From positions 186,001-250,000 of the forward strand of contig NZ_JACWFG010000006.1 of NCBI RefSeq assembly GCF_019749295.1: a stretch of DNA of 64,000 nucleotides, written 5' to 3'. The position numbers and the translations under genes are program-made. This stretch comes from Neobacillus niacini. GTDB lineage: Bacteria > Bacillota > Bacilli > Bacillales > Cytobacillaceae. Positions 1-7,987 of the stretch are shown here, piece after piece (position 1 is the stretch's first letter; each line of letters opens with the position of its first letter). Below the pieces are notes generated by a model. It was not told the DNA's origin. It did no database searches and saw nothing but the letters and a program-made list of their open reading frames with translations.

Positions 1-132
1 AAGAAGATTCCCATGTACCGGCCAGAAGGGTTTCGAGTGGGAGATGAGAGTGAAGCCATTATCTATGCAGATGACAATTTTCAATTATGGAATAAGATAG
101 AGGGACTGCAGAAATGGTTGAAGAAACAATAG
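1..132 (+). CDS. 3' end of an unrecognised gene (partial)
   Basis: An open frame runs in from the left window edge and stops with TAG at 130-132, giving the last 43 residues of a protein that ends LQKWLKKQ. The tail is charged, with two Trp residues, and shows no motif I can assign to a family. A strong intrinsic terminator follows immediately, which supports this being a real gene end. The gene converges on secA. In B. subtilis the gene next to secA on the side away from prfB is hpf, and this tail does not look like Hpf. The start and function lie outside the window. Confidence 0.55.
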   Translation, partial: KKIPMYRPEGFRVGDESEAIIYADDNFQLWNKIEGLQKWLKKQ

Positions 133-160
133 TCGAGAGGGAAGCCTCTCGACTTTTTTT
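132..160 (+). terminator. Intrinsic terminator of the partial gene
   Basis: A perfect 9-bp stem (GTCGAGAGG with CCTCTCGAC, loop GAAG) is followed by seven T. It begins inside the stop codon of the upstream gene. Confidence 0.9.
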
Positions 161-246
161 GTGGATGGAGTGACCGAAACCTAATTACCTAAAGCCTTTG
201 GGTAACTGATTGGGTTTGATGACCACTTAGTGAGATTTTCGGCATT

Positions 247-439
247 AAGGGGAATCAAAGAAATGCTTTGATTACCGCTATGCAGCATTTTTACCTTTGA
301 AGGGAATCAAAAACATGTTTTGGTTACCGCTATCCATCATATACACTCTTGAAGGGAATCAAAGTCATCCTTTGGTTACCGCTGCCCAGTATTTTCGCCT
401 TTTAAGGGAATCAAAGCCCATACTGCCACCCAGTATAGA
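247..439. repeat. Four imperfect tandem repeats of about 53 bp, each with an internal dyad
   Basis: Copies begin near 247, 300, 352 and 405; the last is truncated. Each starts AAGGGAATCAAAG or close to it. In the first three, a spacer of about five bases is followed by CTTTG(A/G)TTACCGCT, so GGAATCAAAG and CTTTGATTACC can fold into a hairpin. A degenerate trace (CTTTGGGTAACTG) is seen upstream near 197-210. The stretch 161-469 between the partial gene and the secA terminator holds nothing else I can support. Confidence 0.75.
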
Positions 440-468
440 AGGAGACAAGTATATTCAATTAAACTAAT

Positions 469-497
469 AAAAAAGGACCGGCAATTAGCCGGCCCCC
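469..497 (-). terminator. Intrinsic terminator of secA
   Basis: Read on the minus strand, a GC-rich stem (GGGCCGGC with GCCGGTCC, loop TAATT) is followed by a T-run. It lies 12 bases beyond the secA stop codon, so secA appears to end its transcript here rather than run on into prfB. Confidence 0.85.
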
Positions 498-508
498 TCT
501 AACTTCTT

Positions 509-3022
509 TTATTTCCCTGCTCCATGGCAGTTCTTGTATTTCTTTCCGCTTCCACAGTAACATGGATCATTGCGGCCGATCTCGATTTGGTTTACTTTTG
601 GTTTTTTCTTAACAGGTTCTCCATCGTCTTTCGGATTAACAGCCTGTCCTTTTGCGACTTCCTGACGCTCAAGATTATTTCTGATCTCAGCCTTCATGAT
701 ATACATGGACGCTTCTTCTTCAATCGAGAGAACCATCGCTTCAAACATCGCGAATCCTTCATGCTGATATTCACGGAGAGGGTCAATCTGTCCATATGCA
801 CGTAAATGAATACCCTGACGAAGCTGATCCATCGCATCAATATGATCAATCCATTTGCTATCAACCGCACGAAGCGTTACTACTTTTTCAAATTCGCGCA
901 TTTGCTCTGGAGAAAGGATTTGTTCTTTTTCGCTGTAACGTTCCTTCACCTTTGCAAAAATGGCTTCAGTCATTTCTTCTGGGTCCTTACCGCGTAATTG
1001 CTCAACTGTAATGTCGCCTTCATGAAGTAGATTTGCATTTACATAATCGATAATACCCTGTAAGTTCCATTCTTCTTCATCCTCATGCTTATTCGCATGT
1101 GCCTCAACATTTCGCTGGATAGTAGAATGAATCATTCTTTCAACGATTTCACGAAGGTTTTCTGATCCTAACACTTCATCACGCTGAGTATAAATAATTT
1201 CACGCTGCTGGCGAAGTACATCGTCATATTGTAAGAGCTGCTTACGGGCGTCAAAGTTGTTGCCCTCTACACGTTTTTGTGCAGATTCAACCGCTCTTGA
1301 AACCATTTTACTTTGAATTGGCTGCGTATCATCCATACCAAGTCGTTCCATCATCGCTTTCATGTTGTCTGAACCGAATCGGCGCATAAGTTCATCTTCC
1401 ATAGACAGATAGAACTGAGTTACCCCTGGGTCCCCTTGACGTCCAGAACGCCCGCGCAGCTGATTATCAATCCGTCGGCTTTCGTGACGCTCTGTACCAA
1501 TAACAGCAAGACCACCTAAGTCAATAACACCTTCACCAAGCTTAATGTCGGTACCACGGCCTGCCATATTCGTCGCAATCGTAACGGATCCCCGATGCCC
1601 TGCAGTAGCAATAATTTCTGCTTCACGTTCATGGTTTTTTGCGTTCAAGACATTATGTTTGATTCCCTTTTTCAATAAATATTTAGAGATAAGCTCTGAT
1701 GTTTCAATCGCGACCGTACCAACAAGTACAGGCTGACCTTTTTGATTACGCTGGGCAATATCCTCGACCACTGCACGGAATTTACCATCCATAGAGGCAT
1801 AAATTAAATCAGGGCGGTCATCACGGGCAATGGGTCTGTTAGTTGGAATCACGATTACATTCATATTATAAATATTGCGGAATTCCTCTTCTTCCGTTTT
1901 CGCGGTACCAGTCATACCAGCAAGCTTTTCGTACATACGGAAGTAGTTTTGGAAGGTAATCGTCGCCATGGTCATGCTTTCATTTTGAACTTCCAAACCT
2001 TCTTTAGCTTCAATTGCCTGGTGCAAACCTTCACTATATCGACGGCCCTTCATCAAACGGCCAGTAAACTGGTCAACGATCACGATCTCACCATCTTGAA
2101 CCACATAATCAACATCTAAGTGCATGCTGACATTTGCCTTTAAGGCTTGGTTGATATGATGGTTTAATGTCACATGCGAAATATCAAACAGATTCTCGAT
2201 TCCAAAAGCACGTTCTGCTTTACTGATTCCTTCCTCTGTCAGCATAACGCCTTTTGTTTTTTCATCATAGGTGTAGTCTTGATCTCTTGTCAGTGTACCT
2301 ACGAAAGCATTCGCTTGAATATAAAGAACGGCAGACTTTTGAGCAGAACCTGAGATAATCAACGGTGTACGCGCTTCATCGATTAAAATCGAGTCTACTT
2401 CGTCAATAACAGCATAATAGAGTGGACGCTGTACTTTTTGTTCCTTATAAAGGACCATGTTATCACGCAAATAATCAAACCCAAACTCATTGTTTGTACC
2501 GTATGTAATATCACATGCATACGCTTCTTGTTTTTCTTCCTTAGACATGCTGTTTAAATTCAGTCCAACACTTAATCCAAGGAATTGGTAAAGTTGTCCC
2601 ATTTCGTTAGCGTCACGGCTTGCCAAGTATTCGTTTACCGTAATTACGTGTACACCTTTTCCTGAGAGAGCATTCAAATAAACCGGCATGGTAGCGGTTA
2701 ACGTTTTACCTTCCCCCGTTTTCATTTCAGAAATGTTTCCTTCATGGAGAGAAATACCCCCCATTAACTGAACTTTATATGGATACAAGCCTAGCACACG
2801 TCGAGCCCCTTCACGAACAACCGCAAAGGCTTCAACAAGCAAATCATCAAGTGTTTCACCTTTTTGATAGCGAAGCTTAAACTCTTCTGTTTTTTCACGG
2901 AGCTGGTCATCGCTTAATTTTTCCGTTTCAGCAGCCAGAGCCTCAATTTGATTTGCCATTTTGTCCAGCCGTTTCAGCTCGCGTTTATTAAGATCGAACA
3001 CTTTATTTAAAATCCCCATCAT
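509..3022 (-). CDS. secA: Protein translocase ATPase SecA
   Basis: SecA is the motor of the general secretion pathway. It binds preproteins and drives them through SecYEG using ATP. The 837-residue protein is the usual Bacillus length. Visible are Walker A TGEGKT (102-107), the DEAD-type box [16 protein letters not shown], the helicase motif [10 protein letters not shown], and a C-terminal zinc finger with [14 protein letters not shown]. The chosen ATG is the first of two adjacent ATGs, with GGAG 11 bases upstream. The protein start MMGILNKVF matches the family. In B. subtilis secA is cotranscribed with prfB; here it is on the opposite strand and 11.7 kb away. It is presumably used by the secreted cytochromes next door. 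Confidence 0.98.
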   Translation of the reverse strand: MMGILNKVFDLNKRELKRLDKMANQIEALAAETEKLSDDQLREKTEEFKLRYQKGETLDDLLVEAFAVVREGARRVLGLYPYKVQLMGGISLHEGNISEMKTGEGKTLTATMPVYLNALSGKGVHVITVNEYLASRDANEMGQLYQFLGLSVGLNLNSMSKEEKQEAYACDITYGTNNEFGFDYLRDNMVLYKEQKVQRPLYYAVIDEVDSILIDEARTPLIISGSAQKSAVLYIQANAFVGTLTRDQDYTYDEKTKGVMLTEEGISKAERAFGIENLFDISHVTLNHHINQALKANVSMHLDVDYVVQDGEIVIVDQFTGRLMKGRRYSEGLHQAIEAKEGLEVQNESMTMATITFQNYFRMYEKLAGMTGTAKTEEEEFRNIYNMNVIVIPTNRPIARDDRPDLIYASMDGKFRAVVEDIAQRNQKGQPVLVGTVAIETSELISKYLLKKGIKHNVLNAKNHEREAEIIATAGHRGSVTIATNMAGRGTDIKLGEGVIDLGGLAVIGTERHESRRIDNQLRGRSGRQGDPGVTQFYLSMEDELMRRFGSDNMKAMMERLGMDDTQPIQSKMVSRAVESAQKRVEGNNFDARKQLLQYDDVLRQQREIIYTQRDEVLGSENLREIVERMIHSTIQRNVEAHANKHEDEEEWNLQGIIDYVNANLLHEGDITVEQLRGKDPEEMTEAIFAKVKERYSEKEQILSPEQMREFEKVVTLRAVDSKWIDHIDAMDQLRQGIHLRAYGQIDPLREYQHEGFAMFEAMVLSIEEEASMYIMKAEIRNNLERQEVAKGQAVNPKDDGEPVKKKPKVNQIEIGRNDPCYCGSGKKYKNCHGAGK

Positions 3023-3120
3023 ATGATGAAACGCTCCTTTATAACTAATTTATCCTACTAAATAAATTCGCTTTAAATTACAGAAATTCCTATCAATAAT
3101 ATTCGATAAATATCCTTTAT

Positions 3121-3149
3121 ATCTTACCACTTCCATTTTAGAGTGACAA
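3121..3149 (-). promoter_or_regulatory. Candidate sigma-A promoter of secA
   Basis: On the minus strand: TTGTCA, 17-base spacer, TAAGAT. It lies about 100 bases upstream of the secA start codon with nothing between. Both hexamers match the consensus at four or more positions. Confidence 0.55.
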
Positions 3150-3541
3150 CATTGTTACCGTTTTAGCCATATTTACAAAAAATGAATCCCTGATGACTAT
3201 TCGTCTAGCAAAATCATCTATTTTGAAATTGTCAAACTTTTGTATACAACTAGTAGTTACGCATTCATGATAGATATGCATATTTACTGTATATTAATAT
3301 ATTTATTTGTATAAAAATTAATTTAAGTGAAGGTTTCTACCGTGCGTATATTGTTAATTAAATGCTTAATTATCAATGTTTTTATGTTGTTATTAGGGAG
3401 AAAGTCTCGCAGCTTTACTATGAAAAAATATTCACAAATTGTACATTGGAAAATACTTTTGCAATGTTAGATACTACCATTAGAGAGGTTAACTTAAAAA
3501 ATATAGAGAGATAAAAATTTTAAATGGGAAGGGTGAGTCAT
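3150..3541. promoter_or_regulatory. AT-rich leader of the cytochrome cluster with a ResD-like site
   Basis: About 390 bases separate the secA promoter from the first cytochrome gene. The stretch is strongly AT-rich and has no credible gene. ATTCACAAA at 3430-3438 is, on the minus strand, an exact copy of TTTGTGAAT, the published binding consensus of ResD, the respiratory response regulator of Bacillus. Just downstream TTGGAA and TAGATA, 16 bases apart, could form a promoter, but both are weak. No FNR palindrome (TGTGA-N6-TCACA) and no CcpA cre site were seen. Confidence 0.35.
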
Positions 3542-4939
3542 GTGGCTTTTTGGGGGAAGAAAAAGAATAAAGAAATAGATTCCGAAACTAGAGAGAATAA
3601 AAAGAAGCCTGGATTATTTCGCAGACTCTGGCAGAAATTGAAAAACATAGACTGGAAGGATCCAGTTACAAGATGGAAAGCCTTATTTGTCGCCCTAATA
3701 GGGTCTATTGTCATTTTTGGGGGAGGTTATGGTGTTATCTCCTTCACTAACAATCCGACATTCTGTGCAAGTTGTCATGAGATGGCCCCAGAGGTAACAA
3801 CCTTTACAGCAAGTGCACACAGTGAAATAACCTGCGTACAGTGCCACATCAAACCGGGTTTTGTCAACATGATGACACATAAAGTGATTTCTTTAAAAGA
3901 GGTATACCACCACGTAATGGGTATACCGGAACAAATTGTTCAAACTGAACATGAAGCGGTTTCCGATGAAAACTGTTTACAGTGTCATTCTAAGAACCGT
4001 CTTGTAACCGCATCAAAAGACTTAATAGTTAACCACAAAGGACATATCGAAGAAGGAGTTCCATGTATCAGCTGTCACTCTGGGGTAGCGCATGCGAAAA
4101 TCGCAGCTCGTGGTATCAATACAGAGGAAGTTCGCGGCCATTGGACAGATGATGTTGCACAGCAAATGATGGAACAAAAATATCTAGCACCAAACATGGG
4201 TACTTGTATTGACTGTCACGATAAAGTAAATAACGGCGAAAAGCCATGGAAAGACGTAGCTTATCTTGTGCCGCCAAATCCAGAGCATCTGGAAGAAGCA
4301 GCGAAAGAAGAAGCAAAGAGTACTACTAGCGAAGTAAAGCATGACGCAACAACTGAAGGAGAGGCTGCAGAGGCAGTTGCAGCACATGATGAAAAAACAC
4401 AAGCGATTATCTTAGACGCAGTTGGAAAGCAAACAAAAGATGTTAAGCTTTCTATGGCATGTGAAACTTGTCATCAACGAGTGAAAGTTCCAGAAAATCA
4501 CCGAGTGGAAAACTGGAATGGAAATCACGGCGGTACAGCCCTTCAAGAGCTAGACACATGTGTAGACTGTCACCAAGATTCAAAATGGATAAGAGATATT
4601 CCAAAGGAAGACCTAGTGTCCATGCTTAAAATGGCTGAAGTTAAAGAGGAAGATAAAGAACACAAATATACAGCAAATATGACTGTTGTAAGAGAGCAAG
4701 CGCGTATTAATAAATTCTGCAGCGCTTGTCATAGTGAACGCCCAGAAAGCCATGCAAAGAGTAACCAATGGTTAGTAGGCCACGCGAATAACGCGTTATC
4801 ACCAGAAGAAAAAGAAGAATGCTTTGTATGTCACGATCGACAGGAACCAAAAGCTGGTTCGACCGAACTAAAAGCACCGACTGATGTTTATTGTGAATAT
4901 TGCCATAGAACTGGTTTTAAGGATGATGAGAAAAAATAA
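3542..4939 (+). CDS. Membrane-anchored decaheme cytochrome c, NapC/NirT-type
   Basis: The protein (465 residues) has a basic N-terminus, one membrane helix at about residues 40-62, and ten CXXCH heme sites between residues 75 and 455. The first, CASCHEM, and the next three have the layout of NapC/NirT/NrfH quinol dehydrogenases, where the CHxM motif sits beside the membrane. An Ala/Glu-rich linker of about 50 residues (near 240-290) separates five N-terminal from five C-terminal hemes. Inferred role: taking electrons from menaquinol to outer hemes. I prefer the GTG at 3542, because AAGGGTGAG lies just upstream and gives MAFWGKKK; an in-frame ATG at 3524 has no good ribosome site and would add six residues. 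It is the first gene of the cluster, 30 bases before a paralogue. Confidence 0.9.
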   Translation: MAFWGKKKNKEIDSETRENKKKPGLFRRLWQKLKNIDWKDPVTRWKALFVALIGSIVIFGGGYGVISFTNNPTFCASCHEMAPEVTTFTASAHSEITCVQCHIKPGFVNMMTHKVISLKEVYHHVMGIPEQIVQTEHEAVSDENCLQCHSKNRLVTASKDLIVNHKGHIEEGVPCISCHSGVAHAKIAARGINTEEVRGHWTDDVAQQMMEQKYLAPNMGTCIDCHDKVNNGEKPWKDVAYLVPPNPEHLEEAAKEEAKSTTSEVKHDATTEGEAAEAVAAHDEKTQAIILDAVGKQTKDVKLSMACETCHQRVKVPENHRVENWNGNHGGTALQELDTCVDCHQDSKWIRDIPKEDLVSMLKMAEVKEEDKEHKYTANMTVVREQARINKFCSACHSERPESHAKSNQWLVGHANNALSPEEKEECFVCHDRQEPKAGSTELKAPTDVYCEYCHRTGFKDDEKK

Positions 4940-4969
4940 AGTCTTGTTGTTTATTAGGAGGGAAAGTGA

Positions 4970-6151
4970 ATGGAAGAAGAACATATAGAACAGACCTCCC
5001 CTCCCCGGAAAAGCTATAAATTATTTAAATATTTAACAGTAGCAGTAATGTTTATCGTTGTATTCTTCTCATTGGGCTTAATAGGAGTTGAAACTACCTC
5101 TAGTCAGGAGTTCTGCTCCTCCTGCCATGAGATGAAACCACAGTACTATACATTGAAGGCATCGAGTCATAGTGAGGTTGATTGTGTCAGTTGTCATATT
5201 GACCCAGGAGCTAAAAATTATGCAAAAGCGCAGGTAAACGGTGTAGTTGAATTGTATAAAAAGCAAACAGACACTTATCTAGCGCCGATCAAAATGCCAA
5301 CCTTAATACCAGATGAAGCCTGTGAAAGATGTCATAACATGAAGAGCCGTGACGTAACTCCTTCCGGGGATATAATCATCCCGCATGACAAGCATAAGAC
5401 AGAAGAAATCGAGTGTGTTCAATGTCATAGTGGTACTGCACACGGGGAAATTTCGGACCGAAAGATGACCTACAAGAGTGACTATGGAAAATGGAACCAC
5501 AAATTAGGTGCCTCAGTCATGAGTGACAGCAAGTACATTCGTCCGCAAATGGACACATGTATGGAATGTCATAAAGCTAGGAAGGTAACAACCGAATGTA
5601 CAGCATGTCATGAATCTACCATGGTGCCGGATGATCACAAAACTGAGCAATTTAAAGCAGGCGATCACGGGAAAATCAAGCCTTCAGAGCTAGAAACTTG
5701 TGAGAAGTGTCATTCTTATATGTCCTCTGAGGAATATGATTTATTCAAACAAGACCCGTCCTATACGAAGTATTTGAATAATGAAGAAACCGATACAACA
5801 AACGTAACGGTGAATGCATACGCAAAAACGAATACATTCTGTAAAGAATGTCATGGCGAGCGGCCAAAAAGCCATCAAATAACTTCTTTCATGTCAAAAC
5901 ATGGTGAGTTATCAAAAGACACGAGTAAGTGTTTTACCTGTCATGAGAATCGGATTACCAGTGATGCTCCGGTAACCAAGGTCCAATGTTCTTCCTGTCA
6001 TACAAGGTCTCACAAAGAAAATTGGAAGAGCAAACACCCAGTAAAACTTGCAGATAATCAAAAGTTTGAAAAAACATGCCTAAAATGCCATGTTGAAACA
6101 ACATGTACAAAATGTCATAGACCAGATAGTAATGGAAAAGCCAAGAAGTAA
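4970..6151 (+). CDS. Membrane-anchored dodecaheme cytochrome c, NapC/NirT-type
   Basis: This 393-residue protein has one membrane helix (about residues 20-42) and twelve CXXCH sites from residue 49 to 383. It is a paralogue of the preceding decaheme protein: both begin with FC.SCHEM, have CVQCHSG.AH as the fourth heme, and share FC..CH.ERP.SH in the C-terminal half. It lacks the Ala/Glu linker and carries two extra heme sites at the C-terminus. Family knowledge points to quinol oxidation at the membrane and heme-to-heme transfer outward. Two such proteins side by side may feed different partners or work in series. The ribosome site GGAGGG precedes the ATG by eight bases, and the TPR gene follows after 20 bases. 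Confidence 0.9.
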   Translation: MEEEHIEQTSPPRKSYKLFKYLTVAVMFIVVFFSLGLIGVETTSSQEFCSSCHEMKPQYYTLKASSHSEVDCVSCHIDPGAKNYAKAQVNGVVELYKKQTDTYLAPIKMPTLIPDEACERCHNMKSRDVTPSGDIIIPHDKHKTEEIECVQCHSGTAHGEISDRKMTYKSDYGKWNHKLGASVMSDSKYIRPQMDTCMECHKARKVTTECTACHESTMVPDDHKTEQFKAGDHGKIKPSELETCEKCHSYMSSEEYDLFKQDPSYTKYLNNEETDTTNVTVNAYAKTNTFCKECHGERPKSHQITSFMSKHGELSKDTSKCFTCHENRITSDAPVTKVQCSSCHTRSHKENWKSKHPVKLADNQKFEKTCLKCHVETTCTKCHRPDSNGKAKK

Positions 6152-6171
6152 TTTCCGAGAGGGGATTTAAT

Positions 6172-6870
6172 ATGGAAGCAGCAAAAGCACCTCAGGAAGT
6201 TGAGGGAAGAACAACCAAAAAGAAACCCAAGACATTTAAAAAGTTAACCAGTTTTCTATTATTATTCTTCACATTAGTCTTTTCAGTAGGCACTGGATAT
6301 GCTCTCGGTCACTTTTATTTTTGGAATGATGTTGATATGAAAAGAGTGAATGAGCAGCTGACGTATTACAAGGAAGAGGTTAGAAAAGATCCTTCCAATC
6401 TACAAAATCGTATTGTACTAGGATACACCTATTTCTTAAAGGGTGATAATGAAAAGGCGATTAAAGAGTTTGATTATGTTTTAGAGCAAGATAAAAACTA
6501 TTATGATGCTCATTACAACTTAGGTTTAGTATTTTTATCAGAAGAACGCTATAACGAAGCCTTGATTGAATTCGAAAAGACGGTAAACATCGCGCCTAAG
6601 GATTATAAGGGCCATGTTCAGATGGGAATCGCCTATCGAGGTTTAGAAGAATATGAAAAGGCGACAAAGGCACTTGAACAAGCAAACAAATTAGCTCCAA
6701 CCAATTCTGACATTATCTATCAAATTGGAATGGTGGCTGAAGCAAAAGGTGAATATAGTGACGCGATTGCTATTTACAAGGATGCTCTAGCCTATGATCC
6801 ATTATATCAAGATGCAGTCGATGCACTAGATAGACTAAAAGATAAAGACACAAAGGCTGAAGGTGAATAA
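6172..6870 (+). CDS. Membrane-anchored TPR protein of the cytochrome cluster
   Basis: This 232-residue protein has a Lys-rich cytoplasmic start, one membrane helix (about residues 26-46), and four tetratricopeptide repeats across roughly 62-205, with the usual small and aromatic pattern (for example YNLGLVFLSEERYNEALIEF). TPRs bind proteins, so an assembly or docking role for the neighbouring cytochromes is likely, but no partner can be read from the sequence. The repeats face outside by the positive-inside rule. The gene is tightly spaced: 20 bases after the dodecaheme gene and 2 bases before the NHL gene, so the first four cluster genes look like one operon. Confidence 0.85.
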   Translation: MEAAKAPQEVEGRTTKKKPKTFKKLTSFLLLFFTLVFSVGTGYALGHFYFWNDVDMKRVNEQLTYYKEEVRKDPSNLQNRIVLGYTYFLKGDNEKAIKEFDYVLEQDKNYYDAHYNLGLVFLSEERYNEALIEFEKTVNIAPKDYKGHVQMGIAYRGLEEYEKATKALEQANKLAPTNSDIIYQIGMVAEAKGEYSDAIAIYKDALAYDPLYQDAVDALDRLKDKDTKAEGE

Positions 6871-6872
6871 CA

Positions 6873-7844
6873 ATGAAAAGACGTAATGTATATATCGGAA
6901 TGGCACTCATTGCTATAGCCACGGCAACTGTCTTCACCTTACTTTTTATGAATAATACAAAAGCAGTTGATACTGGCTTATTAAAGGTTCTTGATCCAAA
7001 TGGAGCACCGAGCCATAGCCAATCGCTTACTGGGGATTTCAATAAACCAATGGAAAAACCAATGGATGTAGCAGTAAATAATTCTTTTACCTATGTTACC
7101 GATACAAATAATAAACGTGTTCTTGCCTACGATTCAGGCGGTAACCTTCTATTTGCGTTTGGGGAGGATGGGACCGGCGATGGACAATTCAAATTCCCAT
7201 ATGGGATTTCGGTTGATGAAAAGGGAAGAGTTTTTGTAGCAGATTTATATAATGGTAAAGTTTCAATTTTTGATGAAAAAGGCAAATTTATTGAATACTT
7301 TGCAACTGAAGCCAGCAAGGATGGAAAAATTTCAGCCCCGGCAGCTTTGCGAATTATTGATAAGAAGGTTTATGTAACGGATATTAAAACCAACAAAGCG
7401 TATGTCTTTGACATTACTGGGAAGCTGCTTCTAGAAGTTGGTAAGCCAGGAACGAACGATGGTGAATTTAACGCACCAAATGGTATCACTGTTGACGAGG
7501 AAGGAAACATTTATGTTGTTGATACCGGTAACCAGCGCGTTCAGATATTTGATAAGCAAGGTAAGTTTGTAAAAATTATTAATGGTTCTGAAAATGGCAA
7601 GGGAGAATCTGTTTTTGTTAATCCAAGAGGAATAGGCATCGACAGTACCGGCAAGATGTATGTTGTCAGCAACCTAACTCATATGGTATATGGATTTGAT
7701 AAAGAAGGCAAAAAAATCTTCCAAATGGGCGGCATGGGTGAGCAGAATGGACAATTCTATCTACCTAATGGATTATTTATCGACAGCAAGGACAATGTTT
7801 ATATTACTGATACTTTAAACCTCAGGGTACAGGTATTTAATTAA
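6873..7844 (+). CDS. NHL-repeat six-bladed beta-propeller protein, exported
   Basis: An N-terminal hydrophobic segment (residues 7-26) acts as signal or anchor. It is followed by six NHL-type repeats, each built as P.GI.VD..G..YV.DT.N.RV..FD..GK. Six repeats make one complete propeller. From memory, NHL/beta-propeller and TPR genes recur beside multiheme and filament cytochrome genes in Geobacter-like bacteria; the role there is unsettled. It has no CXXCH and no catalytic motif that I can see. A scaffold or cytochrome-assembly role is inferred from context only. Its start overlaps the end region of the TPR gene closely (two bases between), which suggests translational coupling. Confidence 0.85.
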   Translation: MKRRNVYIGMALIAIATATVFTLLFMNNTKAVDTGLLKVLDPNGAPSHSQSLTGDFNKPMEKPMDVAVNNSFTYVTDTNNKRVLAYDSGGNLLFAFGEDGTGDGQFKFPYGISVDEKGRVFVADLYNGKVSIFDEKGKFIEYFATEASKDGKISAPAALRIIDKKVYVTDIKTNKAYVFDITGKLLLEVGKPGTNDGEFNAPNGITVDEEGNIYVVDTGNQRVQIFDKQGKFVKIINGSENGKGESVFVNPRGIGIDSTGKMYVVSNLTHMVYGFDKEGKKIFQMGGMGEQNGQFYLPNGLFIDSKDNVYITDTLNLRVQVFN

Positions 7845-7987
7845 TCTAGTCAAAAAAGGTAATCACTTTTATTCCTTACATTTAAGGGGGTGGTTTAGAA
7901 AAAGATACTGCTAAAGATGTATTCATAGATTAATTTATTAAAAAAACAGAGAGAAAAAAAGAGAGATTTATTTGGGAGGTTTAAAGA
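7845..7987 (+). promoter_or_regulatory. Leader of the hexaheme cytochrome gene
   Basis: A 143-base purine-rich leader sits between the NHL gene and the hexaheme gene and ends in a strong GGGAGG ribosome site eight bases before the ATG. No clear terminator is seen in it, so read-through from the upstream operon is possible. No confident sigma-A promoter was found either. The long leader and strong ribosome site suit a separately controlled, highly translated gene. Confidence 0.4.

Noticed and set aside
247..439. CRISPR array
   Set aside because: Only 3.6 imperfect units; the stretches between dyads are similar rather than unique, and no cas gene is near.
524..1011. Short plus-strand open frames inside secA
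   Set aside because: They overlap a fully conserved essential gene on the other strand and have no ribosome sites or recognisable products.
3524..3541. ATG at 3524 as start of the decaheme cytochrome
   Set aside because: No ribosome site at proper distance; GTG at 3542 has AAGGGTGAG just upstream. Still possible, and it would add six residues.
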